Positions 17,416-25,422 are shown, counted from the first letter of the stretch. The stretch is DNA of 64,000 bases from Nocardiopsis ganjiahuensis DSM 45031 (GCF_000341085.1 NZ_ANBA01000017.1:62001-126000), one strand, 5' to 3'. Notes: generated by a model from the letters alone, not told the origin. Made by a program: numbers and translations.

Positions 17416-17904
17416 TCAGTTCGCCTCGCGGACGTCCCGTCCCTGCTCCGCGAAGGCCTTGAAGTCCTGCATGTGCTGTTGGGACTGCTTGCGGAAGGTG
17501 CCGGGCATCAGGAGGCCCACCAGCCGCATCATCACACCGCTGAACCGGTATTCGTTCTCGCTCACCCAGAGCGTCGTCTCCGGGCCGGACTGGGTCAGCC
17601 GGTCGCGCACCGCGTTCCACATGCCCTCGGCGACGATCTCGCGGTCGAAGTGGACGACCTGCCCTTCCGGGAGCCCGTGCAGGTCTGCCGGTTCCCGGCG
17701 CGTGATGGTCTCGGTGCACTCCATCTCCTGCTTCCCCGCCTGGAACACGACCCGCGATTCGGTGCCGACCTGCCCGTGCTCCCCGCGCAGCGGCTCGTGC
17801 AGCACCAGACCCCGCAGCCACTTCGGCATGTGCGCCGGGTCGGAGAGCAGCTGCACCACCCTCTCCAGCGGTAGGGCGACCTCGATCGAGACGGTGTACT
17901 TCAT
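17416..17904 (-). CDS. SRPBCC family (START-like) small protein
   Basis: A 162-residue soluble protein beginning MKYTVSIEVALPLERVVQLLSDPAHMPKWLRGL, the standard opening of polyketide-cyclase/START-like SRPBCC proteins, which bind hydrophobic ligands in a helix-grip pocket. The long C-terminal helix (GTFRKQSQQHMQDFKAFAEQ) closes the fold. ATG at 17904 has GGAG about 9 bases upstream; an in-frame upstream start would add a non-conserved tail. It is the last leftward gene after the hydrolase, monooxygenase and DUF4873 genes and may bind a substrate of that group. Catalytic activity cannot be inferred. Confidence 0.75.
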   Translation of the reverse strand: MKYTVSIEVALPLERVVQLLSDPAHMPKWLRGLVLHEPLRGEHGQVGTESRVVFQAGKQEMECTETITRREPADLHGLPEGQVVHFDREIVAEGMWNAVRDRLTQSGPETTLWVSENEYRFSGVMMRLVGLLMPGTFRKQSQQHMQDFKAFAEQGRDVREAN

Positions 17905-18080
17905 GGCGGGCTGCTCCGGGTTGCCGAGTGACAGGGCGTGCATGCGCATCCCCGCCACATGTTATTCAGACACGGCGTGTCGACGGGGGCCCGGTTCGTG
18001 GGGCCGCGGCGCCTGCCGCCCTGGCGACGCGGGGCGGGGGCGCGGCGCCCCTTCGCACCGCGCCCCTCGAATGCCGGGTC

Positions 18081-18977
18081 CTAGGCTTTCGAACCCGCGC
18101 CGATGTGGTTGGCCGCCATCTTGCCGACCAGCTCCGCGAGGGTCTTGGGGGCCTCCAGAGGGCCCATGTGGCCCAGCCCCGGGAGTACGCGGACCTCTTC
18201 GCAGTTCTGCACCAGCTCGCCGATGTGGTGGGCGTGCCACGGGGGAGTCAGTTTGTCCTCGTCGCCGCCGACCACCACGGTGGGCGCGGAGATCTCGCGC
18301 GCCGCGTCGTCGAGTTCGAGTCTGTTCATGACCCGGCCCCATTCGCCGCGCGGGACGCCGCCGCAGTCGTGGACGAGCTTGGCGCACAGGCGCTGGGTGG
18401 CCTTGTCGGCACTCCTGCCCATGACCAGGAACTTGAAGATCCTGGCGCTGACGGCGTTGGCCGGGCCCAGGGGGAGCGGCGCGCTCAGGAAGATTTTGGC
18501 GCCGAGGGTGCCGAGCGCTCCCGGGAGGGGGATGGCGGTGGACCTGCGGGGCAGGTCGGTGCAGCCGGTGTTGGTCAGCAGCACGGCGCCGGCCTTCTCC
18601 TTGAAGGTCGCGCGCGGGCCCGCGGCCATGATGGTCATGCCGCCCATGCTGTGTCCGGCCACCAGCGCCTTCTGCCCGGCGGGGACGGTGGCTTCGAGGA
18701 CGGCGCAGAGGTCGTCGGCGAGCTTGTCGGTGCTGTACCCCGCGCGGGTGATGGGGGTCTGTGTCCGCCCGTGGCCGCGCTGGTCGTACAGGACCACGCG
18801 CAGGCCCGGGTCGAGTTCGCGGACCACGGGGCCCCAGGAGGCCAGGGAGGTCGACCAGCAGTGGGAGAACACCACGGTCGGTCCGTCGGCGGGCCCGCGT
18901 ACTTCGACGTGCAGCCGGGTGCCGTCGGCGGAGCGCACCCTGAGTTCCTGTGCCTGTCCCACGTGTCGTGTCGCCAT
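18081..18977 (-). CDS. Alpha/beta hydrolase
   Basis: A 298-residue cytoplasmic hydrolase. The oxyanion segment is VVFSHCWSTSLASWGPVV, the nucleophile elbow is VAGHSMGGM (Ser about 118), the Asp is in VVVGGDEDKLTP, and the His is in LPGLGHMGPLEAP. RVVLYDQRGHGRT is typical of the esterase/haloperoxidase-like branch. AGAGG with good spacing precedes the ATG at 18977. The neighbours downstream and upstream (SRPBCC, DUF4873, Baeyer-Villiger-type monooxygenase) make ester hydrolysis after Baeyer-Villiger oxidation an attractive but unproven role. Confidence 0.86.
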   Translation of the reverse strand: MATRHVGQAQELRVRSADGTRLHVEVRGPADGPTVVFSHCWSTSLASWGPVVRELDPGLRVVLYDQRGHGRTQTPITRAGYSTDKLADDLCAVLEATVPAGQKALVAGHSMGGMTIMAAGPRATFKEKAGAVLLTNTGCTDLPRRSTAIPLPGALGTLGAKIFLSAPLPLGPANAVSARIFKFLVMGRSADKATQRLCAKLVHDCGGVPRGEWGRVMNRLELDDAAREISAPTVVVGGDEDKLTPPWHAHHIGELVQNCEEVRVLPGLGHMGPLEAPKTLAELVGKMAANHIGAGSKA

Positions 18978-19081
18978 CGGGTTACCTCTCACTCTGGGGG
19001 AAGTCAGACGGGGAGTCCCCCCAGGGCGGCGCGTGCCCTGAGGGGACGTTCTTGGGGGCGGCCGCGGAGAACGGCCGGGAC

Positions 19082-19441
19082 TCAGTCGTCGAGTTCGATC
19101 CGGGGGACGGCGAAGGGCGGGGTGCCCGACCCGTTGACCGGGTGGCCGCCCCACAGGTTGGGGCTGTCGAGCGTGCCGACGCCCTCGTGGCCGTCGGGGG
19201 TGCGCACGACGACGGTGCGCGCCCCGTTGTTGTAGGCCTCGGTGAGCGCGGGGTCGGCCGACAGGCGGCCCTTCCAGCGGTAGTCGCCGGTCAGCGGGGA
19301 GAAGTGCCCGGCCAGATGGGCCTGGACCTCGAAGCTCCCGGCCGTGCTGCCGTCACCCGCGTCATCGCTTCCCGGGGGGTCCTGGAGGAGGACCGTGACC
19401 GTGCCCCGGTACTCCTCTTCGTCGTCGTCGAACCCGCTCAT
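19082..19441 (-). CDS. DUF4873 domain protein
   Basis: A 119-residue acidic protein (MSGFDDDEEEYRGTVTVLL...) with HLAGHFSPLTGDYRWKGRLSADP and the ending LWGGHPVNGSGTPPFAVPRIEL. I recognise this as the DUF4873 domain, which in actinomycetes is found beside or fused to flavoprotein monooxygenases. Here it starts 30 bases downstream of the monooxygenase stop, so it is surely co-transcribed with it. No catalytic residues are evident. An accessory or ligand-binding role for the monooxygenase is an inference. Confidence 0.72.
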   Translation of the reverse strand: MSGFDDDEEEYRGTVTVLLQDPPGSDDAGDGSTAGSFEVQAHLAGHFSPLTGDYRWKGRLSADPALTEAYNNGARTVVVRTPDGHEGVGTLDSPNLWGGHPVNGSGTPPFAVPRIELDD

Positions 19442-19471
19442 ACTGCTTCTCCTTCTCCGAATCCGACCCGG

Positions 19472-20989
19472 TCAGGCGGGGACGGCGTCCTTGCGCTTCT
19501 TCGTCGAACGCACGCGGCGCAGGTCGTAGTTGTGCGGGTCGAACCAGCGGGTGCGCAGCGCGTAGTTCCAGGTGAAGGTGGGCCACAGCGTCGTGTTGCG
19601 GCCCTCCTCGTTCAGGTACCAGCTGTCGCAGCCGCCGGTCACCCACACGGTGCCCTGCATGGACTTGTCGATCATCTTGTTGTAGGCGCGCTGGGCCTCG
19701 GGGCGGGGCTCCAGGCGGTCGACCCGGTTCCTGCAGGCGAACTTGAGCGCCTCCATCGTGTACCGGATCTGCGCTTCGATCATGAAGACCTGGGAGGTGT
19801 GCCCCAGGCCGGTGTTGGGGCCGGCGAGCACGAACGCGTTGGGGAACCCGTTGACGGTGGTGCCGCGGAAGGCCTGCACGTCGTTGCCCCAGTGCTCGGC
19901 GAGCGAGCGGCCCTCGGAGTCGTACACGCGGTGGGCGATGGGCGGGTCGGTGACCTGGAAGCCGGTACCGAGGATGATCGTGTCGACCTCGTGCTCGGTC
20001 TCCTTGCCGGAGGAGTCCCGGGTGACCACGGAGTTCGGGCGGACCTCGACGATGCCGTCGGTGACCACGTCCACGTTGGGCCGGGCCAGCGCGGGGTAGT
20101 AGTCGTTGGACATCAGGATGCGCTTGCACCCGGCGCGGAAGGTCGGGGTGAGCTTGGCGCGCAGGACCGGGTCCTTGACGCTGCGGTTGATGTTGGCCCG
20201 GCCGAGGCGCTCCACGATCCCGAGCAGCTTGGGGTTCTTCGCGAAACCGAGGATGTAGCTCTCGCGGCCCCAGTAGATGCTCTTGCGGGCGATCTGCTGC
20301 GCACCGGGGATGTTCCGGTAGAGCCAGCTCTCGGCCTTGGTGATGTCGCGGTCGTGCCGGAACATCACCCACGGGGCGGTGCGCTGGAACAGCGAGAGCT
20401 TGCCCACCTGCGGTTGGATCTTCGGTACGAACTGGATGGCGGAGGCGCCGGTGCCGATGACGGCGACCCTGCGGCCGGTCAGGTCGTGGTCGTGGTCCCA
20501 CTCGGCGGAGTGGAAGAGCTTTCCCTCGAAGGCGTCCAGGCCCTTGATGTCCGGGTAGGTCGGGTCGGCGAGCGGTCCGGCGCCGCTGACCAGGAACTGG
20601 GCGGTGACGGTGCCGCTGGAGGTCTCGATCCGCCAGCGGTTGTCCTCGGGCTCCCAGCGGGCGGCCTTGACGTCGCTGCCGTAGCGGACGTGCCGGTCGA
20701 CGCCGTGCTCCCCGGCGACCCGCTTCATGTAGTCCCAGATCTCGGGCTGCGGGGAGAAGGTCCGGCTCCAGTGGGGGTTGAGCGCGAAGGAGAACGAGTA
20801 CAGGTGTGAGGGGACGTCGCAGGCGGCACCCGGGTACGAGTTGTCGCGCCAGGTCCCGCCGATGCCGTCGGCGCGTTCGAGGATCACGAAATCCCTGAGG
20901 CCGGCCTGCCTGAGGCGGACAGCCATCCCGATTCCGGCGAACCCGGTGCCGATGACGGCGACCCGGTAATGCGGTACTGCTTCGGTCAC
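19472..20989 (-). CDS. Flavin-containing monooxygenase, Baeyer-Villiger type
   Basis: A 505-residue flavoprotein. The FAD motif is VIGTGFAGIGMAVRL near residue 10, then GGTWRDNSYPGAACDVPSH, the Baeyer-Villiger fingerprint FEGKLFHSAEWD (FxGxxxHxxxWD, near residue 153), and the NADPH motif VAVIGTGASAIQ. Such enzymes insert oxygen beside a ketone or oxidise N/S atoms using FAD and NADPH. The start is GTG at 20989, with AAGGGA upstream. The gene heads a leftward group with DUF4873, alpha/beta hydrolase and SRPBCC, has its own palindromic operator, and is separated from the diiron oxygenase gene by two hairpins. Homologous to the MymA/EthA type in mycobacteria. Confidence 0.88.
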   Translation of the reverse strand: MTEAVPHYRVAVIGTGFAGIGMAVRLRQAGLRDFVILERADGIGGTWRDNSYPGAACDVPSHLYSFSFALNPHWSRTFSPQPEIWDYMKRVAGEHGVDRHVRYGSDVKAARWEPEDNRWRIETSSGTVTAQFLVSGAGPLADPTYPDIKGLDAFEGKLFHSAEWDHDHDLTGRRVAVIGTGASAIQFVPKIQPQVGKLSLFQRTAPWVMFRHDRDITKAESWLYRNIPGAQQIARKSIYWGRESYILGFAKNPKLLGIVERLGRANINRSVKDPVLRAKLTPTFRAGCKRILMSNDYYPALARPNVDVVTDGIVEVRPNSVVTRDSSGKETEHEVDTIILGTGFQVTDPPIAHRVYDSEGRSLAEHWGNDVQAFRGTTVNGFPNAFVLAGPNTGLGHTSQVFMIEAQIRYTMEALKFACRNRVDRLEPRPEAQRAYNKMIDKSMQGTVWVTGGCDSWYLNEEGRNTTLWPTFTWNYALRTRWFDPHNYDLRRVRSTKKRKDAVPA

Positions 20990-21033
20990 GATGCTGTTCC
21001 CTTCGTGCGGCCCGGTCCGTCCGTGGACTTCGG

Positions 21034-21053
21034 CATACCGACCGGTAAGTATG
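21034..21053. promoter_or_regulatory. Candidate TetR-type operator before the monooxygenase gene
   Basis: CATACCGACCGGTAAGTATG is symmetric at 16 of 20 positions around a central ACCGGT and lies 45 bases upstream of the GTG. TetR-family regulators of lipid-related genes in actinomycetes often bind such ACCGGT-centred sites. No TetR gene is adjacent to this group, so the regulator would be encoded elsewhere. Confidence 0.6.
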
Positions 21054-21056
21054 GGT

Positions 21057-21137
21057 CCCCGGGGGCGCGGCGCGTTTCGCCCCCGGGGGAGGGTGCCGGG
21101 GGCTGAGCGCGTGGCGCGTTCGCTCTCAGCCCCCGGC
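21057..21137 (-). terminator. Two consecutive hairpins after the first AurF-like gene
   Basis: Hairpin one has 11-base arms CCCCGGGGGCG (21057-21067) and CGCCCCCGGGG (21078-21088). Hairpin two has 13-base arms GCCGGGGGCTGAG (21095-21107) and CTCAGCCCCCGGC (21125-21137), with an inner CGCG/CGCG stem. On the leftward transcript they follow the diiron oxygenase stop at 21274 and precede the monooxygenase promoter, so the two groups are separate transcription units. Confidence 0.7.
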
Positions 21138-21273
21138 GTTCGGGGACCGCCGCCGGAAGACGTGGCGCGTTTCGCCTTCCGACGACGGGGTTCTCGGGAG
21201 GGGCGGCCCGGGGGACTGGTCCTCCGGGGACCCTCGGGGGGTCTGCTGGACTCGGGGGTGCGGGGCAGGCCGT

Positions 21274-22188
21274 CTAGCGGCCGAGGAGGCCCGCCTTCTT
21301 CCAGAAGTAGCGCCCCAGGCCCGTGATCGCACCGGCGGTGCCCAGTGTGCCGACGACCTTGCGGGCGGCCCAGGTCTTGGTCTCGACCCAGTGCGGGTTG
21401 CCCTTGGCGACCCGGTAGGCCTCCTTGGGATCGAGCCCGACCTGCTCGTAGACCTTCGGGTTGATCAGGCGGGTCGCGGAGTAGTACGTGACCAGGCCCA
21501 GCACGATGCGGCTGTAGGCCTTGTTCAGCGCGCTGCGCTCGGGCCAGTCGCGCTGGAACTCCTCGCGTGCGTAGCGCATGTGGCGCGCTTCCTCGGTGAC
21601 GTGGATGCGGGCCACGGCGCGTACCAGCGGCAGGATCTGCTCGTCCGGGACGGCCTCGCGCTGGAGCTGGTCCAGGACCTCCTCGACGAACAGCGCGCCC
21701 GCGAAGATCAGCGGGCCGTGCGCGATCGCCTTGAAGACGCGGCCGAGGTGGAAGGTGACCGGGTCGAGCCGGTGCGTCTCCCAGCCGAGTTTCTGCACCA
21801 TCTTCGCGAACATGACCGTGTGGCGGCACTCGTCGGCGATCTCGGTGTACGCGTACTGGACGTGCAGCGACGTGGGGTCGTTGTGGTAGGCGTGGCGGAC
21901 CAGCATCTGCATCAGGATCGTCTCGAACCAGATGCCGATGGTGGCGACGCTGGCGACCTCCAGGCGGGAGAGCTCCTTGCGCTTCTCCTCGCTGAGCTGG
22001 TCCCACAGGTGGGTGCCGTAGATGGAGATGCGCTCGGGGCGGATCGCCCACATGTCGGGGTCGACCGGTGCGTCCCAGTCGATCTCCACAAGGGGGTCGA
22101 AGGAGGCCTTGGCGGAGCCGCGCAGGAGGCGCTTGGCGATGTCCTCGCGGTCGGTGATCTTCGGCTTGGCGACAACTTCGGCGGTCAT
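21274..22188 (-). CDS. AurF-like diiron oxygenase, copy 1
   Basis: A 304-residue ferritin-like protein. The helical iron ligands are visible as the Glu in GIWFETILMQMLVRH, the EIADECRHTVMF helix, LFVEEVLDQLQRE, and VTEEARHMRYAREE, matching the AurF (p-aminobenzoate N-oxygenase) family. These enzymes use a diiron-oxo centre for N- or C-oxidation. It lies 11 bases after the short-chain dehydrogenase in the same direction, so the two form an operon. A second, very similar copy is encoded at 23289-24200. The actual substrate is not evident; AurF homologues near lipid-modifying enzymes remain largely uncharacterised. Confidence 0.84.
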   Translation of the reverse strand: MTAEVVAKPKITDREDIAKRLLRGSAKASFDPLVEIDWDAPVDPDMWAIRPERISIYGTHLWDQLSEEKRKELSRLEVASVATIGIWFETILMQMLVRHAYHNDPTSLHVQYAYTEIADECRHTVMFAKMVQKLGWETHRLDPVTFHLGRVFKAIAHGPLIFAGALFVEEVLDQLQREAVPDEQILPLVRAVARIHVTEEARHMRYAREEFQRDWPERSALNKAYSRIVLGLVTYYSATRLINPKVYEQVGLDPKEAYRVAKGNPHWVETKTWAARKVVGTLGTAGAITGLGRYFWKKAGLLGR

Positions 22189-22199
22189 CTCGTTCCTCC

Positions 22200-23069
22200 T
22201 CAGACGGTGCTGACTCGAGAAATGCTGGTCGGGGCGTGCGGGGAACCGTGGCGTGCGTGGAGCCCCTGGGCGATCTCCGCGTCAGCGAAGGCGCCGTCCG
22301 TGAGGAGCAGGCCGAGCTGGAGCGAGACGATCTGTTCGGTGGTACCGGGGAAGTGCTTGGTCAGGTGCAGGGCCGCGGTCCCGAAGGCCGTGCAGGCGAC
22401 GTCGCGCGGGGCGCGCTTGGCGCCGGCGGCTCGGACCACGGTCATCACGGTGTCGCGCTCGGTCTCGGCGGGGACCAGTCCGTCGAGCGAGGCGCCGGTG
22501 GCGCGCGAGCTCTCGTGAATGGGGGTGTCGACGTAGCCCGGGTAGACCGTGGTCACCCCGATGTGCGTGCCGTACTCGGCGCGCAGGGAGTCGGCGTAGG
22601 CGGTCACCGCGCGCTTGGAGACGGTGTAGGCGCCGGCCAGGGGCAGCTGGAGGTTGGCCAGCAGCGAGGCGGTGACGATCACGCGGCCGCGGCTCTTGAG
22701 CAGGGCCGGCATCGCGGCGGCGGTGACCCGCCAGGAGCCCAGGAGGTTGACCTCGAGGGCCTGGTGGACGTGGGCGTCGGGCAGGTGGCCGATGTCCACG
22801 GAGGGGCCGACCCCCGCGTAGTGGATGAGCAGGTCCAGGCGTCCGCCGAGCTGTTCGATCGCCTCGGCGACCCCTTCGCGCACCTGCTGGTCGTCGGTGA
22901 TGTCGCAGGCGATGACGCCGGGGCCGGCCTTGCGGTCGATGCCGACGACGTTGACGCCGAGGTGGCGCAGGACCGCCACGGTGGCGCTGCCGAACGCCCC
23001 GGAGGCGCCGGTGACGATGGCGTTCTGGCCGGGCAGCCGGCTCAGGTGGCGCGGCAAGGGGGTCGTCAT
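22200..23069 (-). CDS. Short-chain dehydrogenase/reductase
   Basis: A 289-residue SDR. The cofactor loop is IVTGASGAFGSA, followed by VIACDITDD. The catalytic Ser is in VIVTASLLANLQ and Tyr/Lys in AYTVSKRAVTAYA. The usual NNAG segment reads HYAGVG, a less common variant. GGAG about 8 bases upstream supports the ATG at 23069. It leads a leftward operon with AurF-like copy 1, under a promoter that carries the TTACAA-N6-TTGWCA dyad. Likely to interconvert an alcohol and ketone in the same pathway as the neighbouring oxygenases; substrate unknown. Confidence 0.87.
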   Translation of the reverse strand: MTTPLPRHLSRLPGQNAIVTGASGAFGSATVAVLRHLGVNVVGIDRKAGPGVIACDITDDQQVREGVAEAIEQLGGRLDLLIHYAGVGPSVDIGHLPDAHVHQALEVNLLGSWRVTAAAMPALLKSRGRVIVTASLLANLQLPLAGAYTVSKRAVTAYADSLRAEYGTHIGVTTVYPGYVDTPIHESSRATGASLDGLVPAETERDTVMTVVRAAGAKRAPRDVACTAFGTAALHLTKHFPGTTEQIVSLQLGLLLTDGAFADAEIAQGLHARHGSPHAPTSISRVSTV

Positions 23070-23099
23070 GTGATCTCCTCCACAGTCATTGCCGGAACG

Positions 23100-23117
23100 T
23101 TACAACGAGCATTGTCA
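23100..23117. promoter_or_regulatory. Shared dyad, site A (upstream of SDR-AurF operon)
   Basis: TTACAA-CGAGCA-TTGTCA lies 31 bases upstream of the dehydrogenase start. On the leftward strand it sits in the spacer of a plausible promoter with -35 TTGCAT and -10 TAACGT separated by 17 bases. The same arrangement (TTGAAC, 17, TAACGT) exists at site B, and the dyad recurs at site C before the GMC oxidoreductase. Candidate target of the MerR-type protein encoded at 24376. Confidence 0.65.
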
Positions 23118-23143
23118 CAATGCAATGGGTCGTCGCCGGAAAT

Positions 23144-23157
23144 TTACTCGTGAGTAA
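23144..23157. promoter_or_regulatory. Second conserved palindrome near site A
   Basis: TTACTC-GT-GAGTAA is a perfect palindrome. A related sequence, TTTACTGATGAGTA, is found at 24333-24346. In both places it starts exactly 48 bases after the GAACGTTACAA block, so the two promoter regions look homologous. It may bind a second regulator, for example of the TetR type. Confidence 0.5.
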
Positions 23158-23201
23158 GGTCCGGGTTTCCGGGGCGCCGCGCCGTTGTGGCGCACACGGA
23201 A

Positions 23202-23229
23202 GGGACCGCGCGCCCGCGCGCACGGTCCC
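23202..23229 (-). terminator. Probable terminator after AurF-like copy 2
   Basis: Arms GGGACCG and CGGTCCC enclose a nested GCGC-rich stem. It lies 60 bases beyond the stop of the leftward copy-2 gene and upstream of the SDR promoter, so it separates the two units. Confidence 0.5.
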
Positions 23230-23241
23230 GGGGGTGCTCAC

Positions 23242-23291
23242 CTGCGGCCCTGCGGCCCTGCGGCCCTGCGGCCTGGCGGTCTAGCGGTCTA
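23242..23291. repeat. Short tandem repeats at the 3' end of AurF-like copy 2
   Basis: Four perfect copies of CTGCGGCC (23242-23273) are followed by GCGGTCTA repeated twice (23276-23291). The second array runs into the TAG stop of the leftward gene, so the stop codon is itself duplicated by the array. It looks like replication slippage. Confidence 0.8.
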
Positions 23292-24200
23292 GCGGCCGAG
23301 CAGGCCCGCCTTCTTCCAGAAGTGCTTGCCCAGGCCCGAGATCGCTCCGGCGGTGCTGAGCGTCTTGACGACCTTGTGGGAGAGCTCGGTCTTGCTGTCG
23401 ATGAAGTGCGGGTTGCGGTGCGCCGCCCGCTGGGCCTCCCTGGGGTCCAGTCCGACCTGCTCGTAGACCTTCGTGTGGATCAGCCGGGTCGCCGAGTAGT
23501 ACGTGACCAGGCCCAGGACCAGCCGCGAGTACGCCCGGTCCACGGGGCCGCGCCTGATCCAGTCGCGGTGGAACTCCTCACGGGCGTAGCGGATGTGGCG
23601 GGCCTCCTCGATCACGTGGATCCGGGAGGTGGACCGCACGACCGGCTCGATGCTCTCGTCGTCGATCATCTCCCGTTGGAGCTGGTCGAGGATCTCCTCG
23701 ACGAACAGCGCGCCCGCGAAGATCAGCGGGCCGTGCGCGATCGCCTTGAAGAGGTTGCCCAGCACGTGCGCGACCGGGTCGAGGCGGTAGGCCCTCGACC
23801 CCAGCTTCTCGATCGCCTTGGCGAACATGACCGTGTGGCGGCACTCGTCGGCGATCTCGGTGTACGCGTACTGGACGTGGAGTGTGGTGGGGTCGTTGTG
23901 GTAGGCGTGCCGGACCAGCATCTGCATCAGGATCGTCTCGAACCAGATGCCGGTGGCCATGGTGCTGGCCATCTCCAGCCGGGAGAGCTCCTTGCGCTGT
24001 TCCTCGCTGAGCCGGTCCCACAGGTGGGTGCCGTAGAGGGACACCCGCTCGGGGCGCATGCCCCACTTGTCCTCCAGCGGTGCGTCCCAGTCGATCTCCA
24101 CCAGGGGGTCGAAGGAGGCCTTGGCGGAGCCGCGCAGGAGGCGTTTGGCGATGTCCTCGCGGTCGGTGAGCTTCGGTGTCGGCGCGTTTCCCACGGACAT
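23289..24200 (-). CDS. AurF-like diiron oxygenase, copy 2
   Basis: A 303-residue paralogue of the protein at 21274. Long stretches are identical, including LLRGSAKASFDPLVEIDWDA, WFETILMQMLVRHAYHNDPT and the ending FWKKAGLLGR. All candidate iron ligands (FETILMQ, EIADECRH, FVEEILDQ, IEEARHIRYAREE) are kept. The variable part is in the third quarter and the extreme N-terminus. ATG at 24200 has GGAGG 5 bases upstream. It is transcribed alone from a promoter sharing dyad site B with the divergent MerR-type gene. Keeping two intact copies suggests partner or substrate specialisation, or a heterodimer. Confidence 0.84.
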   Translation of the reverse strand: MSVGNAPTPKLTDREDIAKRLLRGSAKASFDPLVEIDWDAPLEDKWGMRPERVSLYGTHLWDRLSEEQRKELSRLEMASTMATGIWFETILMQMLVRHAYHNDPTTLHVQYAYTEIADECRHTVMFAKAIEKLGSRAYRLDPVAHVLGNLFKAIAHGPLIFAGALFVEEILDQLQREMIDDESIEPVVRSTSRIHVIEEARHIRYAREEFHRDWIRRGPVDRAYSRLVLGLVTYYSATRLIHTKVYEQVGLDPREAQRAAHRNPHFIDSKTELSHKVVKTLSTAGAISGLGKHFWKKAGLLGR

Positions 24201-24289
24201 GGGTACCTCCAGGGGGTGTTCCGTGTCGGAGGCGCGCCGAACGGGCGGTTCGTGTGGTGTGACCCCGTTCACTCCGATTTCCTAGAACG

Positions 24290-24307
24290 TTACAATCTCT
24301 ATTGACA
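24290..24307. promoter_or_regulatory. Shared dyad, site B (between AurF copy 2 and MerR gene)
   Basis: TTACAA-TCTCTA-TTGACA lies between divergent genes. Leftward it falls in a promoter spacer (-35 TTGAAC, 17 bases, -10 TAACGT). Rightward it overlaps a good -10, TACAAT (24291-24296), for the MerR-type gene starting at 24376. This arrangement fits autoregulation plus control of the oxygenase gene. Confidence 0.65.
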
Positions 24308-24375
24308 ACGTTCAACGGTGCCGAGGGGCGGATTTACTGATGAGTACGGCTCTCCGGGGTCTCTAGGCTGGTTCC

Positions 24376-25158
24376 ATGGCCGAATACCGCATTGACGAAC
24401 TCGCCCGGCTCGCCGACACGACGGTGCGCAACGTCCGGGTGTACCAGGACAGAGGTCTCCTCGCCCCACCCCGGCGCCAGGGCCGCGTGGGCATCTACTC
24501 CGAAGCACATCTGGCGCGTCTGCGGCTGATCGGCCAGCTGCTCCGCCGCGGTTACACCTTCGCCAACATCGGCGAGATGTTCCAGGTGTGGGAGCGCGGC
24601 GGCGACCTGTCCGAGATCCTCGGCTTCGAGTCCGCCGTCGGCGACGCCTGGAGCGACGAGATCGCCGACTACATCAGCCTCGGCGATCTGAGGGAGCTGT
24701 TCGGCAAGGGGGTGACCCCCAAGACCATAAAGCGCGCCCTGGACCTCAAGGTGCTGGAGCGCGACGGCCTGCGCTTCCGGGTTCCCAGCCCCCGCCTGCT
24801 GCACGCCGGCGTCGAACTGGTCAAGCTCGGGATGACCGTGGGCTCGGTGCTGGACATAGCGGAGAACCTCCGGGACAAGATCGGTCACGTCTCCGAGCAC
24901 ATGATCCGCCTGGTCGCCGACCACATCATCGCCGAGCACACCGCGGGGACCGTGCTCGACGCCGAGGACATCGCCAAGATCGCCGAACTCATCCGCCACG
25001 TGCGCCCCCTGGCCCAGCAGGCCGTGGACGCGGTCCTGGCGCAGGAGATGGCGAACCACCTCACCAACGTCCTGGGCGACCACTTCGCCGAGGGCATGGA
25101 GACCCTGCGGACGGCGGCGCGCACACCTCCGGGCGCAGACGACCCCGACGGTCTCTGA
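24376..25158 (+). CDS. MerR family transcriptional regulator
   Basis: A 260-residue regulator. The N-terminal MerR winged helix reads YRIDELARLADTTVRNVRVYQDRGLLAPP, followed by IYSEAHLARLRLIGQLLRRGYTFANIGEMF. The long C-terminal part (DYISLGDLRELFGKGVTPKTIKRALDL onward) has no Cys pair, so it is not a metal sensor of the classical sort and probably binds an organic effector. It is divergent from AurF-like copy 2, and a shared dyad overlaps its own -10. The same dyad before the SDR operon and the GMC gene makes it the natural candidate regulator of the whole oxidative locus. Confidence 0.85.
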   Translation: MAEYRIDELARLADTTVRNVRVYQDRGLLAPPRRQGRVGIYSEAHLARLRLIGQLLRRGYTFANIGEMFQVWERGGDLSEILGFESAVGDAWSDEIADYISLGDLRELFGKGVTPKTIKRALDLKVLERDGLRFRVPSPRLLHAGVELVKLGMTVGSVLDIAENLRDKIGHVSEHMIRLVADHIIAEHTAGTVLDAEDIAKIAELIRHVRPLAQQAVDAVLAQEMANHLTNVLGDHFAEGMETLRTAARTPPGADDPDGL

Positions 25159-25227
25159 GACCGCCTTCCGCGGAGCCGCGACCAGCACGTCCACGACACG
25201 CAGAGCCACGCTCCCCAGCCCCCGGCT

Positions 25228-25253
25228 CGACCCCCGACCCCCGACCCCCGACC
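25228..25253. repeat. CGACCCC heptamer tandem repeat
   Basis: About 3.7 copies of CGACCCC lie in the 264-base gap between the convergent MerR and GMC genes. A low-complexity tract; no function is evident. Confidence 0.75.
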
Positions 25254-25323
25254 GCTTCGACCTCCGCAGACCTCGGCGCCGAACCGCCGCGACCCTCCAC
25301 CCCCGCGACCCCCGGACGGATGA

Positions 25324-25356
25324 CGGGCCCGGACACCGCTCAGGTGTCCGGGCCCG
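25324..25356. terminator. Bidirectional terminator between MerR and GMC genes
   Basis: Perfect 14-base arms CGGGCCCGGACACC and GGTGTCCGGGCCCG with a GCTCA loop lie between convergent genes. Confidence 0.8.
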
Positions 25357-25422
25357 CGTGCGTCGCGGGTCCGGGCCGGTCCCTGGATCCGGTCCCGGGC
25401 GCGGATCAGCCCCGGCGCCGGG

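Noticed and set aside
23242..23291. Short tandem repeats as a CRISPR-like array
   Set aside because: The units are 8 bases without spacers, consistent with slippage. No cas genes are in the window.
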